A stretch of 64,000 nucleotides of DNA, from contig JAFYYR010000003.1 of NCBI GenBank assembly GCA_017557435.1, forward strand, positions 62,001-126,000, in the 5' to 3' direction. Both the position numbers and the translations under genes were made by a program. Position 1 is the first letter of the stretch, and each line of letters starts with the position of its first letter. The DNA comes from Pseudobutyrivibrio sp. GTDB lineage: Bacteria > Bacillota > Clostridia > Lachnospirales > Lachnospiraceae. A model generated the notes under the pieces. That model made no database searches. It worked only from the letters and a program-made list of their open reading frames with translations, and had not been told where the DNA came from. Shown in pieces: positions 43,761 through 52,814 of this stretch.

Positions 43761-44960
43761 TTATCTCAAATAAGAATCCATCTGGTCCATAAGCTGCTTT
43801 TTATTGAAATGTTTTTCATTATATATTTTTGCATTCTCGCTCATTTCCATCAAGCGCTCTTTTGATAAAGCTGCCATCTTGCAAATATTCTCTGCAAGCT
43901 CCTTGGCATCGCCAATATCTGAGCACATGCCGCAATCTGCTTCACTGATAATTCTGGCTGTCTCGCCCTTGGCAGATGCAATAATAGGCATTGCGCAAGC
44001 CATGTATGACTGAAGCTTAGCAGGAATTGTCTTCGCAAAAAGCTCATCATCTGCAAATGATATAAATGCTGCATCGCCCTTTGCAAGCTGAGCAGGTACC
44101 TCCTCTGGGCTTACTCTGCCTACAAATTCAAACATGTGCCATACACCATTTTCTGTGATAGCTGCCTCAAAGCTCTTTCTCGCTCTTCCATCCCCTACGA
44201 TTGTAAAGCAGATATCTTTCTTGCCCTGCTCCTTAAGGATTTTAGCAGCTACAGGAAGAATCTCTAGGCCCTGAGCCTGACCAATATTTCCTGTGAAAAT
44301 CACATTGAAGCCCTGGTGTTCCTTTTTAGGAAGTGGCTGGTAAAACTCCTCGGCATACTGTGGCCAAAAGCTTACCTTATCATGCTCACTCTTATCTACG
44401 TATTTACGAATCGAATCCACAAAACTAGGGCTTGTTCCCCAGATATGAGTGCAACCCTTGTATATCTTTCTAACCATTCTCTCAATTGGCTTAATCACTA
44501 TTGGAGAATGAATACCTGTAATCATCTCAACATTTTCAGGCCACAAATCCTGAACATATAAATAGCATGGAATCTTATGTCTCTTAGCAAATCTCACACC
44601 AACCATACACTGGTTCATTGGTGAAGTCTCAAACATAAAAACCTCATCAGCCTTTATTTTTGAAAACAGCTGCCACCAAAAGCCAAAGAATGGAAAGCTG
44701 AAATAATTCATAATCAATCCAAGCTTATTATGACCTGGGGCAATAAGTGGAATTCTAAATATCTCCACGCCATTAATATTATCTTTTGTATGTTTGAACC
44801 AGCTGTAGCCTGGGAAAAACTTCCCTGTTGGATAATTAGGAGTGCCGGTCACTGCAGTGACCTTGTAGCCTCTTTTTACCCACTCGAAGGCCATGTCATT
44901 AATCCTAAAATTCTCAGGGTAGAAGTGCTGGCAAATTATTAAAATATGTTTCTTTTTCAA
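43761..44960 (-). CDS. GT4 glycosyltransferase (WbuB-like)
   Basis: 399 residues, GT-B fold. ILIICQHFYPENFR and VTGTPNYPTGKFF at the N-terminus are typical of WbuB-type GT4 enzymes, which add amino-sugar residues to lipid-linked acceptors. The donor domain has FTGNIGQAQG, VGRVSPEEVP and CAMPIIASAKGE. A hydrophobic stretch near 85-100 suggests contact with the membrane surface. The start is TTG at 44960 with GGGAGA 5 bases upstream. A 172-base gap with palindrome copy B separates it from the acyltransferase upstream. Confidence 0.85.
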   Translation of the reverse strand: MKKKHILIICQHFYPENFRINDMAFEWVKRGYKVTAVTGTPNYPTGKFFPGYSWFKHTKDNINGVEIFRIPLIAPGHNKLGLIMNYFSFPFFGFWWQLFSKIKADEVFMFETSPMNQCMVGVRFAKRHKIPCYLYVQDLWPENVEMITGIHSPIVIKPIERMVRKIYKGCTHIWGTSPSFVDSIRKYVDKSEHDKVSFWPQYAEEFYQPLPKKEHQGFNVIFTGNIGQAQGLEILPVAAKILKEQGKKDICFTIVGDGRARKSFEAAITENGVWHMFEFVGRVSPEEVPAQLAKGDAAFISFADDELFAKTIPAKLQSYMACAMPIIASAKGETARIISEADCGMCSDIGDAKELAENICKMAALSKERLMEMSENAKIYNEKHFNKKQLMDQMDSYLR

Positions 44961-44992
44961 GATAGTCTCCCGCTGGCCCCCTATACCTTTTG

Positions 44993-45082
44993 ATGCTTGT
45001 TACAATCTCAAGCCTAAGATATTGCTTTCGTCGACTAACATGTCTCCTACAGCAACACTTAGAGCTTGATATTTACAAGCAT
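44993..45082. repeat. Class I intergenic palindrome, copy B
   Basis: Nested arms: ATGCTTGT/ACAAGCAT, CAAGC/GCTTG, TAAG/CTTA and TTGCT/AGCAA, with a 24-base loop. C facing GA and ATA facing CA are internal loops, as in copies A and C. It occupies most of the gap between the PglD-like gene and the GT4 gene. Confidence 0.8.
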
Positions 45083-45132
45083 TGTAATTACTACAAGCCA
45101 GCTATTTCTAAATTCATAAAAAAATTGAATAA

Positions 45133-45753
45133 TTAAAAGCGTAATACGGTTTTGGCTGGAACGCCTACGACTTCGCAGCGTCCCTTTGTGTTCTTGATAA
45201 CACAAGAGCCAGCCCAAATGTGAGTCTCATCGCCAATTTTTTTGCCTTGTACAATCTGCGAGCCTGTGCCTACTTCGATGAGGTTACCAAGTGTACATGA
45301 GCCTGATACATTAGCATTAGGATTAAGTGTATTGTAATCTCCTAAGACTGAATCATGAGCTATTGTACAATTGAAATTAATCAGATTCTGATTGCCAATT
45401 TTAACATCCACTGTCAAAATTGCATTGGCACAGATTACATTGCCCTCACCCATCTGTACCTTATCAGAAATAATAGCAGTTGGATCAATGAGATTAGGGA
45501 AATGTACCTTAGGATTTTTCTTGTAAAGCTCATATAAAAACTTGCGTCTTTCCATGGAGCCCATGGCAATTACCACATCCAAATCCTCGGTTGTATCAGT
45601 GATATAACTGTCATCACCTACTACTCCCTCACCTGGCTCCACATCAATAAATCCAAGTATATTCCAAGTTGGAGTCAGAGCATTAATTCGCTCAGCCAAC
45701 CATTTTGTCTCTTTTCCAGCACCACCGGTACCTACAATAACAAGATTTCTCAT
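45133..45753 (-). CDS. PglD/NeuD/LegH-like sugar N-acyltransferase
   Basis: 206 residues: an N-terminal Rossmann-like sugar-binding domain (VIVGTGGAGKETKWL, about 4-18; to about 85) and a C-terminal left-handed beta-helix of hexapeptide repeats. The proposed catalytic base lies in TIAHDSVLGDY (about 131-141). The family N-acylates the 4-amino group of UDP- or GDP-linked dideoxy sugars (PglD, LegH, PerB) or O-acetylates sialic acid (NeuD). After LegB and LegC, acylation of the C4 amine is expected. The ACP, MaoC and SDR genes 1.3-3 kb upstream raise the possibility of an acyl group other than acetyl. ATG with AGAGG. Confidence 0.8.
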   Translation of the reverse strand: MRNLVIVGTGGAGKETKWLAERINALTPTWNILGFIDVEPGEGVVGDDSYITDTTEDLDVVIAMGSMERRKFLYELYKKNPKVHFPNLIDPTAIISDKVQMGEGNVICANAILTVDVKIGNQNLINFNCTIAHDSVLGDYNTLNPNANVSGSCTLGNLIEVGTGSQIVQGKKIGDETHIWAGSCVIKNTKGRCEVVGVPAKTVLRF

Positions 45754-45784
45754 CTAATAAACCTCTATGTTTATATCTTCTTTT

Positions 45785-47047
45785 CTATTCTTCAATCTCT
45801 TTTTTTAAACTAATATTCATTATATTTTTATTTAAAATAATATAGTAACTAATAAAAGTTAAGACATTTATCATTGATAACCAAAAATAATCTAATTCAA
45901 GACCGAATAAGTATCTTCCATATGTTCTAAAAGAAATGAAGCTTAAGAAGAAGAAAGGTATTATCGTCTTTTTATCCATCAACAATACTGCAATAGCTAG
46001 CATTTCATATATATAACCATACCGATCGTGCATCTCTGGCAAAAATAAGACTGCTGCATATATCAAAAGAAATGCCATAAATGTAATCGACGCTACATTA
46101 AATTCAACATTTCTAATTATCCATAGATACATAGTAAATGCTAGAACACATATTGTTATTAATATAGTTGCATTTTTTACTAAGATATAATCTTCACCTG
46201 TTAGAACACCACATATAACAAGCCAAAAACTTGGATATCTCATTGATATAGTGTCAAACAATCCTACATTAGATACATATACACCAAGAACTTCTTTTAT
46301 TGTTCTTCCCTGAAGAAATGCTGGTATATTCATTATAAGAATTGTTACTGGTGTAAACGCAAAATAAAATATGGAAAATCTCTTTTTATAAAAATAATAA
46401 AATAGCAAGAACGGTAATACTAATATTGCCTGCAATTTAAATGATAGTCCCACTCCAAAGAATACAAATGTCCAAAAATATTTTTCTTTTATTAATAAAA
46501 CCAATGATAACAAAACCCAAAGAACATATAAACCATCACATTGTCCCCACATTGCACTGTTAAGAAAAACGATTGGATGCATGACTACAATACAAAAAGC
46601 CAATACCATTAATTGTATTGTCTTCTTATCAAAACCATTTTCTTTTTCTTTATAGAAATGCATAACTAGTATTGATATAGTTATAGCATTTAAATAATCA
46701 ACAAGACAGCTTGTGATTTTAAAAGCATGTAATGGATTAATTGGTAAACTGGTCATTATCGAAACGATAAACAAAAATGGAAATGGATAATTACACAGCT
46801 CACCTCTGCTATTATATATATCCCCAGATAAACCTCCAAAGATACCGCCATTTGCCTTTATTCCATCATACCACGCTAAATAATCGTTCAAATCAGTATT
46901 CATACTATCTCTAAAGGAATATCTAATTAAAATACTTAAAAGAATTATGAATCCTAGAAATATATATGTTATGTTTTTATGCGCAAATTCTAGTACAGTT
47001 GTTTCTGCTTTTGATATTTTTCCTTTGTTTATATTACCTATGTTCAT
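45785..47047 (-). CDS. Polytopic GT-C mannosyltransferase-like protein
   Basis: 420 residues with about ten membrane segments. The first outer loop has an acidic pattern, DLNDYLAWYDG (about 56-66), and a later loop carries SAMWGQCDGLY (about 163-173), the W-G-Q-x-D motif of PMT/ALG-like GT-C transferases. An EMHDRYGY loop near 338-345 matches a conserved outer loop in the same group. It should use a polyprenyl-phosphate sugar outside the membrane. ATG at 47047 with AAGGAG unusually far upstream (about 13 bases). It lies between the SDR and the PglD-like gene, in a tight run. Confidence 0.68.
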   Translation of the reverse strand: MNIGNINKGKISKAETTVLEFAHKNITYIFLGFIILLSILIRYSFRDSMNTDLNDYLAWYDGIKANGGIFGGLSGDIYNSRGELCNYPFPFLFIVSIMTSLPINPLHAFKITSCLVDYLNAITISILVMHFYKEKENGFDKKTIQLMVLAFCIVVMHPIVFLNSAMWGQCDGLYVLWVLLSLVLLIKEKYFWTFVFFGVGLSFKLQAILVLPFLLFYYFYKKRFSIFYFAFTPVTILIMNIPAFLQGRTIKEVLGVYVSNVGLFDTISMRYPSFWLVICGVLTGEDYILVKNATILITICVLAFTMYLWIIRNVEFNVASITFMAFLLIYAAVLFLPEMHDRYGYIYEMLAIAVLLMDKKTIIPFFFLSFISFRTYGRYLFGLELDYFWLSMINVLTFISYYIILNKNIMNISLKKEIEE

Positions 47048-47067
47048 ACTTTACTTTGCGCTCCTTA

Positions 47068-47802
47068 TTACGCTTTACCATCATTAATTGCAATATTCTG
47101 ACCATTTATCATATCAGCGCCATCAGATAATAAGAACTCAAGTGTTGGAACCACCTGGTCTACCGTAAGATTCTTGCCCTGTGGCATTGAACTTGCATTC
47201 ATTTCTTTTATTAAATCAGGAAGATCCTGTAAAAATCTGGTATCAATCATCTCTGGGCTTACGCCATTAACTGTGATGCCCTTGTCTGCATACTCTGCTG
47301 CAAGTGACTTCATGAGACCAAGGCAAGCATATTTTGCAGTGGTGTATACGCTTGTATATTTAGGTGGCATTCCTACTGTACAGCTTGTAAGCATAAATAC
47401 AATCTTGCCATATTTCTGCTTGCTCATAGCAGGAAGGAAGTCCTTTAAAATATCCACGATTGGTCTAAGGTCTGTCTCAATATTCTCCGCGAAATTGCAC
47501 CAATCCTGCTTCTTGAAGTGCTTATTCTCCATTGGAAGAGCTGCCAAATGAACAATATGATCTGGTGTTAATTCACGCTGCTCCATAAAATCAAGCATCT
47601 TTCTAACAGACATTGCATCAGAAAAATCAGCCTGAACCATAACAAGCTTATCACCAAGTTTTTCCTCTAAAGGCAAAAGTCTATCTACACTGCTTCTGTA
47701 GTGAGCCACAATCACATCATAGTTCTCTGCAACCTGATTTATGAGCCCACATCCCACCTCAGAAGATGCACCTGTTACAAAAAGTATCTTGTTTTCTCTC
47801 AT
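47068..47802 (-). CDS. Short-chain dehydrogenase/reductase (FabG/PtmA-like)
   Basis: 244 residues, classical SDR. The cofactor loop reads VTGASSEVGCG (about 9-19); the catalytic residues are Ser in MLTSCTVG and the YTTAK (Y-x3-K) pair near 152-156. The C-terminal GQNIAINDGKA is typical of FabG-like members. Together with the MaoC-type hydratase and ACP just upstream it resembles a beta-hydroxyacyl module: a ketoreductase acting on an acyl thioester. The alternative is PtmA, an SDR of the Campylobacter legionaminic acid locus whose exact role is unsettled. ATG with AGGAGA 8 bases upstream. Confidence 0.82.
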   Translation of the reverse strand: MRENKILFVTGASSEVGCGLINQVAENYDVIVAHYRSSVDRLLPLEEKLGDKLVMVQADFSDAMSVRKMLDFMEQRELTPDHIVHLAALPMENKHFKKQDWCNFAENIETDLRPIVDILKDFLPAMSKQKYGKIVFMLTSCTVGMPPKYTSVYTTAKYACLGLMKSLAAEYADKGITVNGVSPEMIDTRFLQDLPDLIKEMNASSMPQGKNLTVDQVVPTLEFLLSDGADMINGQNIAINDGKA

Positions 47803-47854
47803 GAATATATTCTCCTAAAAGTCAGTTATAAGAGGTCTATAGGACCTCTTAACT

Positions 47855-48268
47855 CTATACCACCAATATCTGCATTTTTCCTCTAAGTACCTTTTTACCA
47901 TTTTGGTTGGTAATCGTCACCTTGAGTTCAAGTCTCTGAACGCTGTCTATCAGCTCAGTAATCTCACCTTTTATTGTAAGCTCATCACCAATATACACTG
48001 GATTGGCAAATTTTGTCTCCACCTGCTGGATGAGACTGCGCTCACCTGGAATATACACCCCAGCAAGAGTCGACAAAAAACTAGCTGTAAGCATACCAAA
48101 TGCCACCCTACCTGGATGGCCTTTTGATACTGCAAATTCTGTGTCATTATGAAGGGGATTCACATCACCTGTAATGTCTCTAAACTTTAAGAGCATTTCC
48201 TCTGTGATGGTCACATTAAAGCTTTCGCTCATCCCCACACTTAATTCTTCAAATTTGTATGTATTCAT
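47855..48268 (-). CDS. MaoC-type (R)-specific enoyl hydratase/dehydratase
   Basis: 137 residues, a single hot-dog domain. The hydratase-2 motif is complete: FRDITGDVNPLHND followed by AVSKGHPGRVAFGML (about 29-58), with the catalytic Asp and His. Members of this size (PhaJ) hydrate short 2-enoyl thioesters to (R)-3-hydroxyacyl thioesters. Flanked by an ACP and an SDR, it suggests production of a short 3-hydroxyacyl-ACP such as 3-hydroxybutyryl, for use on an amino sugar. ATG with a weak GAGAAAG site; palindrome copy C lies just upstream. Confidence 0.85.
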   Translation of the reverse strand: MNTYKFEELSVGMSESFNVTITEEMLLKFRDITGDVNPLHNDTEFAVSKGHPGRVAFGMLTASFLSTLAGVYIPGERSLIQQVETKFANPVYIGDELTIKGEITELIDSVQRLELKVTITNQNGKKVLRGKMQILVV

Positions 48269-48279
48269 ATCTTTCTCTC

Positions 48280-48366
48280 ATCAGTTACGCAAACAATCCT
48301 ATGATATTGCTCTCATACACTTACACGTTTCTTCGAGCAACACATAGAGATTGTTATGCTACTGAT
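48280..48366. repeat. Class I intergenic palindrome, copy C
   Basis: Nested arms: ATCAGT/ACTGAT, AACAATC/GATTGTT, TATG/CATA and TTGCTC/GAGCAA, around a 22-base loop. The internal loops (C facing GA, ATA facing CA) are identical to copies A and B while every helix has changed by compensating substitutions. It lies between the ACP and MaoC genes. Confidence 0.82.
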
Positions 48367-48379
48367 TATCTCTACTTGA

Positions 48380-48619
48380 TTACAATTTCGCCAATATAGT
48401 GTCTACCATCTCGCCAACGTTTTTGAGTGCCTGGATTTCCTTCATATCAAACTTTACATTGAATTTCTTCTCACAAGCTACTACAAGATTGATCTGCTCA
48501 AGTGAGTCCCAATCCTCGATGTCATCAGCTGTTGTAGCATCTGTAAGTTCTATTTCATCATCATCGAAAACATCCTGAAAAATCTCAGTTAATGTCTCAA
48601 ATACTTCTTCTCTAGTCAT
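48380..48619 (-). CDS. Acyl carrier protein
   Basis: 79 residues, acidic, four-helix ACP layout. DWDSLEQINLV carries the Ser (about 43) that receives phosphopantetheine. The strong GGAGG site and ATG at 48619 support translation. It is not in a fatty-acid synthesis operon: its neighbours are an MaoC hydratase, an SDR, GT-C proteins and legionaminic-type genes. It probably holds a short acyl chain for transfer to an amino sugar. No ketosynthase, ligase or phosphopantetheinyl transferase gene is in the window, so loading must use enzymes from elsewhere. Confidence 0.9.
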   Translation of the reverse strand: MTREEVFETLTEIFQDVFDDDEIELTDATTADDIEDWDSLEQINLVVACEKKFNVKFDMKEIQALKNVGEMVDTILAKL

Positions 48620-48642
48620 TGTATTCCTCCGTTAAAAATTGC

Positions 48643-50328
48643 TTATGAAATGCCTATAAGTTTTAAAATCTCTGGCACTGGCTGACCATCTCTAAGATGT
48701 AATAGGAAATAAAGTGTGCCGCACATAGCAAATATAAGAACTATGTTTTGAATATATATAAGGGCCAAAGCCTTTTTATTTTCTTTTGCGTCTGTACCAA
48801 GTGCAACAGATAAACACATGTAAATTGGAATCAAATATCTGTATGAAATCTGGATTCTCTCGCTACCCTCAACAGGTGTAAATCGAACGAGACATCCAAT
48901 AAATACAGCCACAAGGCAAAGCAATAATCCAAGTCCTAGAACCACGTACTGCCATGGCTTGATTCTCTTGCCCTTGTTAATTACTATTCCAACAATCAAA
49001 CAAATAAGAAGTAATACTGTGCAAGCAACTGGAACTGTTGCATTAAGTCTTACATGTCCGATTTCTGCACCGATAACATGCTTGATGTTGTACCAGAAAT
49101 CTACCTTAATACCATTCCATGCAAACTTAAGTGTCTCTGGAACATGGTCCTTGAAATAGTACCAAGTGTAGGACTGCATCTCGCCATCCTGCTCGATTGA
49201 ACCATCCCATTTCCAGAAAATCTGACTATATATTGCCCAGTAGTACTTTGCAATAAGCTTCTTACCTACTACGATTATTCCCGCTAATATCACAGCAAGA
49301 ATACCGTACTCATACCATTTTTTACTGAGTCCTACATCCTTCCACCATTTCTTAATTGGAATCATGAAGAACCAAACTCCAAACAGAGCATAAACTGTCT
49401 TATTTGGAATGAGCATAGCCATACAGATAGCAATTATTATAATATCCCATGCATGTAGCTTCACATGGTCCTGACTATAGTAGAGACACATAGTAAGAAG
49501 CAACAGCGAGAATAAAATACTCATGTTGTCATAGGAATATGATGAGCAAAGCTGAAGTATGGTAGGGAACAGCGCAAATGATACAATCTGCAACTTACCA
49601 ACTGGAATAATTTTTAGACAGAACCATCCAATAAAAATCAGTAAGAGAGAATTCATCATTCGTCCCATGAAAATGGTTCCTGCAAATCCAAATCCAAGGA
49701 GTCTGGCAATGGCCATACCTGCACCAGAAACCAGATATCGCCTAGCTCTAGCTGGATACTCATAACATTTCACCAATTGCTTTGCTTCATCTGAGCAATG
49801 GAACCAATTACCATCTGCAAGCACCTGATACTGATAAGGAAATGTAATATCTACTGTTGGAAGTAAGATATAATCCTCCGCCCTCATCTCAAAATATGTG
49901 GTACCCTGAATCCATCTACCCCACTCTTCCTGACGCTCAGTCTCGAAGTCGTGGTCTTTCATACCAAGCAAAATATTAGAGCAGTGATATGCACCATAAT
50001 AATGAGATACCTCATCTACGCCAGAAATAGGAGGCATGACAAGCTGCATGCTTATACTCCAACCCAGGGCTAATATCACAAATACTCTCGGATAGCTCCA
50101 CTGCTTGTCTAGCACCAAAAATCTAAGCAAATAAACAGTTGTCGCAATCATTATCAATAAGATAACGAGAAAATATCCATTATAAAATTTAGATTTTGAT
50201 GTGTTAAAACAATTTAAAATAAAGAATACTGTAGCAAAAATTGTGCCTACTGCAGCCAAAAGAACCGCACCAAGTCTAAATGCCTTATCCTTTGTCATTG
50301 GACAAAAAAAGCTTTTGATTTTTTCCAA
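48643..50328 (-). CDS. DUF2142 polytopic membrane protein (GT-C-like)
   Basis: 561 residues with about twelve membrane segments. The first large outer loop begins VMPPISGVDEVSHYYGAYH (about 95-113), matching the 'P-P-x-x-D-E-x-x-H' block that defines DUF2142, a GT-C-type family common in surface polysaccharide and teichoic acid loci. A second outer loop reads YYWAIYSQIFWKWDG. A start at TTG 50328 fits an AGAGGAC site. It lies between the ACP and the PtmE-like gene, 23 and 19 bases away, so it belongs to this transcript. Donor and acceptor unknown. Confidence 0.72.
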   Translation of the reverse strand: MEKIKSFFCPMTKDKAFRLGAVLLAAVGTIFATVFFILNCFNTSKSKFYNGYFLVILLIMIATTVYLLRFLVLDKQWSYPRVFVILALGWSISMQLVMPPISGVDEVSHYYGAYHCSNILLGMKDHDFETERQEEWGRWIQGTTYFEMRAEDYILLPTVDITFPYQYQVLADGNWFHCSDEAKQLVKCYEYPARARRYLVSGAGMAIARLLGFGFAGTIFMGRMMNSLLLIFIGWFCLKIIPVGKLQIVSFALFPTILQLCSSYSYDNMSILFSLLLLTMCLYYSQDHVKLHAWDIIIIAICMAMLIPNKTVYALFGVWFFMIPIKKWWKDVGLSKKWYEYGILAVILAGIIVVGKKLIAKYYWAIYSQIFWKWDGSIEQDGEMQSYTWYYFKDHVPETLKFAWNGIKVDFWYNIKHVIGAEIGHVRLNATVPVACTVLLLICLIVGIVINKGKRIKPWQYVVLGLGLLLCLVAVFIGCLVRFTPVEGSERIQISYRYLIPIYMCLSVALGTDAKENKKALALIYIQNIVLIFAMCGTLYFLLHLRDGQPVPEILKLIGIS

Positions 50329-50347
50329 AACAAGTCCTCTCTATCTG

Positions 50348-51394
50348 TTATTTGCTAATTCCTCTTAGACGGTTTTCCATCTTGCCAAGCTCATCAAGCT
50401 GGCCCATGTCCATCCAAGTGTTTTCATTGATTGGATACACTCCAACCTTTTTGCCATCATCCTTGAGACGATTGATAATATCTGGGAATCCGATAAACTC
50501 GCCATCCTTGATATAATCAATTACCTCAGGCTCAACTATATAGATACCTGTGTTTGTAAAGAAACTAAACTCAGGCTTTTCTTTCATATCAGTAATATTT
50601 CCATGCTCGCCAAACTCAACAACGCCGTAAGCCACCTGGAAATTACGAAGAGAGCAAACCATAGTAATCACATTACCCTCAGCCTTATGGTGAGCATATA
50701 TTTTAGAATAATCCTCTTCGATTAAAATATCGCAATTTGTGAGAATAAATGTCTCATCAACCTTGCCTCTAAGAAGTGAAAGACCACCGCCTGTACCAAG
50801 TGGAGTATCCTCATCTACATACTCGATAGTATAAGGCTTATCAACCTCACCAAAATATGACTTAATCATATTTTTCTTATGGTTAACAACCAAAATCATC
50901 CTATCGATTCCATACTCAGAAAAGCTATCCATGATAAGCTCAGCAATTGGCTTCTCTCCAACTGGAATAAGAGGCTTTGGTAAAATACGTGTATACGGAT
51001 AAAGACGAGTTCCTTTGCCACCTGCCATCATAACAACTGGGCAGCTTAACTCGCTTTGCTTTTTATAATGATTTTCACTCCAGAAAACAGTATCAATAAC
51101 TATGCCATTCTCATCCACAATAGGAAGACCCTGAATATTATGTCTACGAAGGAAATCATAGGCATCATCTCTCTCGTCCTCTTTCAGGCTACGAGGCTTA
51201 TAATTAGCGATATTCTTCACAGGGTCATTAAGATCTCCGCCTGACAAAATAAAACGGCGGACATCACCCTCTGAGACTGCTGCAAGCAACTTCTTGTCTT
51301 CATCAACGATGAAGGCCGTCTTGCGGCCGCTTGCATCAAAAGTCCTCATGGCATCTAAAATTGAATCATCTTCTTTAATAAAAACATTTTCCAT
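50348..51394 (-). CDS. ptmE: PtmE-like CBS-nucleotidyltransferase (glucosamine-1-phosphate guanylyltransferase type)
   Basis: 348 residues from ATG 51394 (GGAG about 10 bases upstream). A longer frame to 51469 would read into the palindrome at 51428-51550 and is rejected. A CBS pair fills about 1-115; the nucleotidyltransferase domain follows with VVMMAGGKGTRLYPYT, LPKPLIPVGEKP, DTPLGTGGG and LTNCDILIEEDY. This exact fusion is PtmE of Campylobacter, which makes GDP-GlcN(Ac) for CMP-legionaminic acid. Its place between legC and the ACP fits. It implies a GDP-linked route here; the nucleotide cannot be proven from sequence. Confidence 0.83.
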   Translation of the reverse strand: MENVFIKEDDSILDAMRTFDASGRKTAFIVDEDKKLLAAVSEGDVRRFILSGGDLNDPVKNIANYKPRSLKEDERDDAYDFLRRHNIQGLPIVDENGIVIDTVFWSENHYKKQSELSCPVVMMAGGKGTRLYPYTRILPKPLIPVGEKPIAELIMDSFSEYGIDRMILVVNHKKNMIKSYFGEVDKPYTIEYVDEDTPLGTGGGLSLLRGKVDETFILTNCDILIEEDYSKIYAHHKAEGNVITMVCSLRNFQVAYGVVEFGEHGNITDMKEKPEFSFFTNTGIYIVEPEVIDYIKDGEFIGFPDIINRLKDDGKKVGVYPINENTWMDMGQLDELGKMENRLRGISK

Positions 51395-51427
51395 AAATAA
51401 TATACTCCGCATATCCCGCGAATTCGC

Positions 51428-51550
51428 ATCCATAAGAGTAACGCTGACACGCTTTCGCTCTTGTCGCACTACTTACGTTACATAAGATGCTTCCTACGGA
51501 ACCATCTAAGTAACGAGTGTGCTTTAAGGTCAGCTTATACTATTATGGAT
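51428..51550. repeat. Class II long intergenic palindrome, copy D
   Basis: Nested arms span 123 bases: ATCCATAA/TTATGGAT, GCTGAC/GTCAGC, CACT/AGTG, GTTAC/GTAAC, AGATG/CATCT and an apical TTCC-TAC-GGAA hairpin. Bases 51473-51516 are identical to 52868-52911 in copy E. It lies between legC and the PtmE-like gene. Confidence 0.85.
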
Positions 51551-51627
51551 ACTCATTCTAGATATGCTCATCTAGGTTTTATAAATACGAGTTTAAAATT
51601 TTAATACCACTCGTCTACCACATTGGG

Positions 51628-52794
51628 TTAGGACATGAAGGAGCGGATTACGTCTATTACGCGGTCGACGCCTTCTGGTGAAAGGTTGGTAGAGCAAGGA
51701 ACATTTACCACGCGTTTCCAGTACCATGGAGCCTTTACAAGGTCGTAAGTACGAGCTCCCTCATATGGAAGCTGGTCAGAGATAAGTCCCCAAATAGGAC
51801 GTGACTGAATGTGGTTCTCCTTAAGCTCCTCGATAAGGCGGTCGCGACCCTCCTCATCATTTTCAAATACAACTGAGTAGAACCAGTAATTGCTACGGAT
51901 TCCAGGTCTGAAATCCTGAACATGAAGTCCATCGATTTTATCGATAGCTTCCTTGTATCTATTGTAATTATCTGTTTTTGTCTTAATGAAATCCTCAAGC
52001 TGTTCAAGCTGAGCAAGTCCAAGTGCTGCCTGAAGATTAGTCATTCTATAGTTAAATCCAATCTCATCATGGATGAAATTAGCCTGATCCGCCTTAGCCT
52101 GTGTTGTAAGGTGCTTAGCATGAGCAAGCTCCTCAGGATTCTTAGCAACTATCATACCGCCACCACCAGTGGTGATAATTTTATTACCATTGAATGAGTA
52201 ACAACCGAAATCACCAAATGTACCAGCGAATCTACCAGCAAACTTACCCTCTGTATAGTAAGTACCAAGAGCCTCAGTAGCATCCTCAACAACTCTAATA
52301 TTATATTTCTCAGCGATAGGAAGAATAGCTTCCATATCTGCCATATTTCCAAATACATGAACAACTACCATGGCCTTGATATGACGACCTGTTGCTCTAT
52401 CTATAAGCTTGCCATCTGTGAAATCGCACTCCTCTTCACAGAACTTCTTAAGCTTAACTGGGTCCATGCAAAGGCTATCGTCACAGTCCATGAACACTGG
52501 CTCTGCGCCAATATACTTTGTAGGATTAACTGCTGCAATAAAAGTAAGAGTTGGAACAATTACAGCATCCTCTCTAGTCACACCACAAAGTAGCAAACTG
52601 ATATGAAGCGCTGAAGTACCATTTTGGGTGCTGACAGCCGCTGGCACATGTACATACTCTGCCAACTTCTTCTCAAAATCACTAACATAAGGACCTGCAG
52701 TGGAAACCCACTCTGTCTCTACAGCGTCAGTAACATACTTAAGTTCATTTCCCTTTAAATTTGGCACGGAAAGTGCAATAAATTCATCTGCCAT
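51628..52794 (-). CDS. legC: LegC-type sugar C4 aminotransferase
   Basis: 388 residues, full-length DegT/DnrJ/EryC1 fold. Visible blocks: STQNGTSALHISL (PLP phosphate loop), VEDATEALGTYY (ring-nitrogen Asp) and SFNGNKIITTGGGGM with the Schiff-base Lys. The N-terminus FIALSVPNLKGNE and the NGNK-ITTGGGG block are typical of the LegC family. It aminates C4 of the 4-keto-6-deoxy sugar made by LegB, using glutamate and PLP. It follows legB but is separated by a 227-base gap with palindrome E, and a matching palindrome D follows it. ATG with AGAGGTG. Confidence 0.9.
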   Translation of the reverse strand: MADEFIALSVPNLKGNELKYVTDAVETEWVSTAGPYVSDFEKKLAEYVHVPAAVSTQNGTSALHISLLLCGVTREDAVIVPTLTFIAAVNPTKYIGAEPVFMDCDDSLCMDPVKLKKFCEEECDFTDGKLIDRATGRHIKAMVVVHVFGNMADMEAILPIAEKYNIRVVEDATEALGTYYTEGKFAGRFAGTFGDFGCYSFNGNKIITTGGGGMIVAKNPEELAHAKHLTTQAKADQANFIHDEIGFNYRMTNLQAALGLAQLEQLEDFIKTKTDNYNRYKEAIDKIDGLHVQDFRPGIRSNYWFYSVVFENDEEGRDRLIEELKENHIQSRPIWGLISDQLPYEGARTYDLVKAPWYWKRVVNVPCSTNLSPEGVDRVIDVIRSFMS

Positions 52795-52814
52795 TTTAAT
52801 ACACCTCTACTCCG

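Noticed and set aside
47068-48619. SDR, MaoC and ACP as a normal fatty-acid synthesis operon
   Set aside because: No ketosynthase, malonyl transferase, FabZ or FabI is present, and the neighbours are all glycan genes.
51395-51469. N-terminal extension of the PtmE-like protein
   Set aside because: The added residues are encoded by palindrome D. A ribosome site precedes the internal ATG at 51394.
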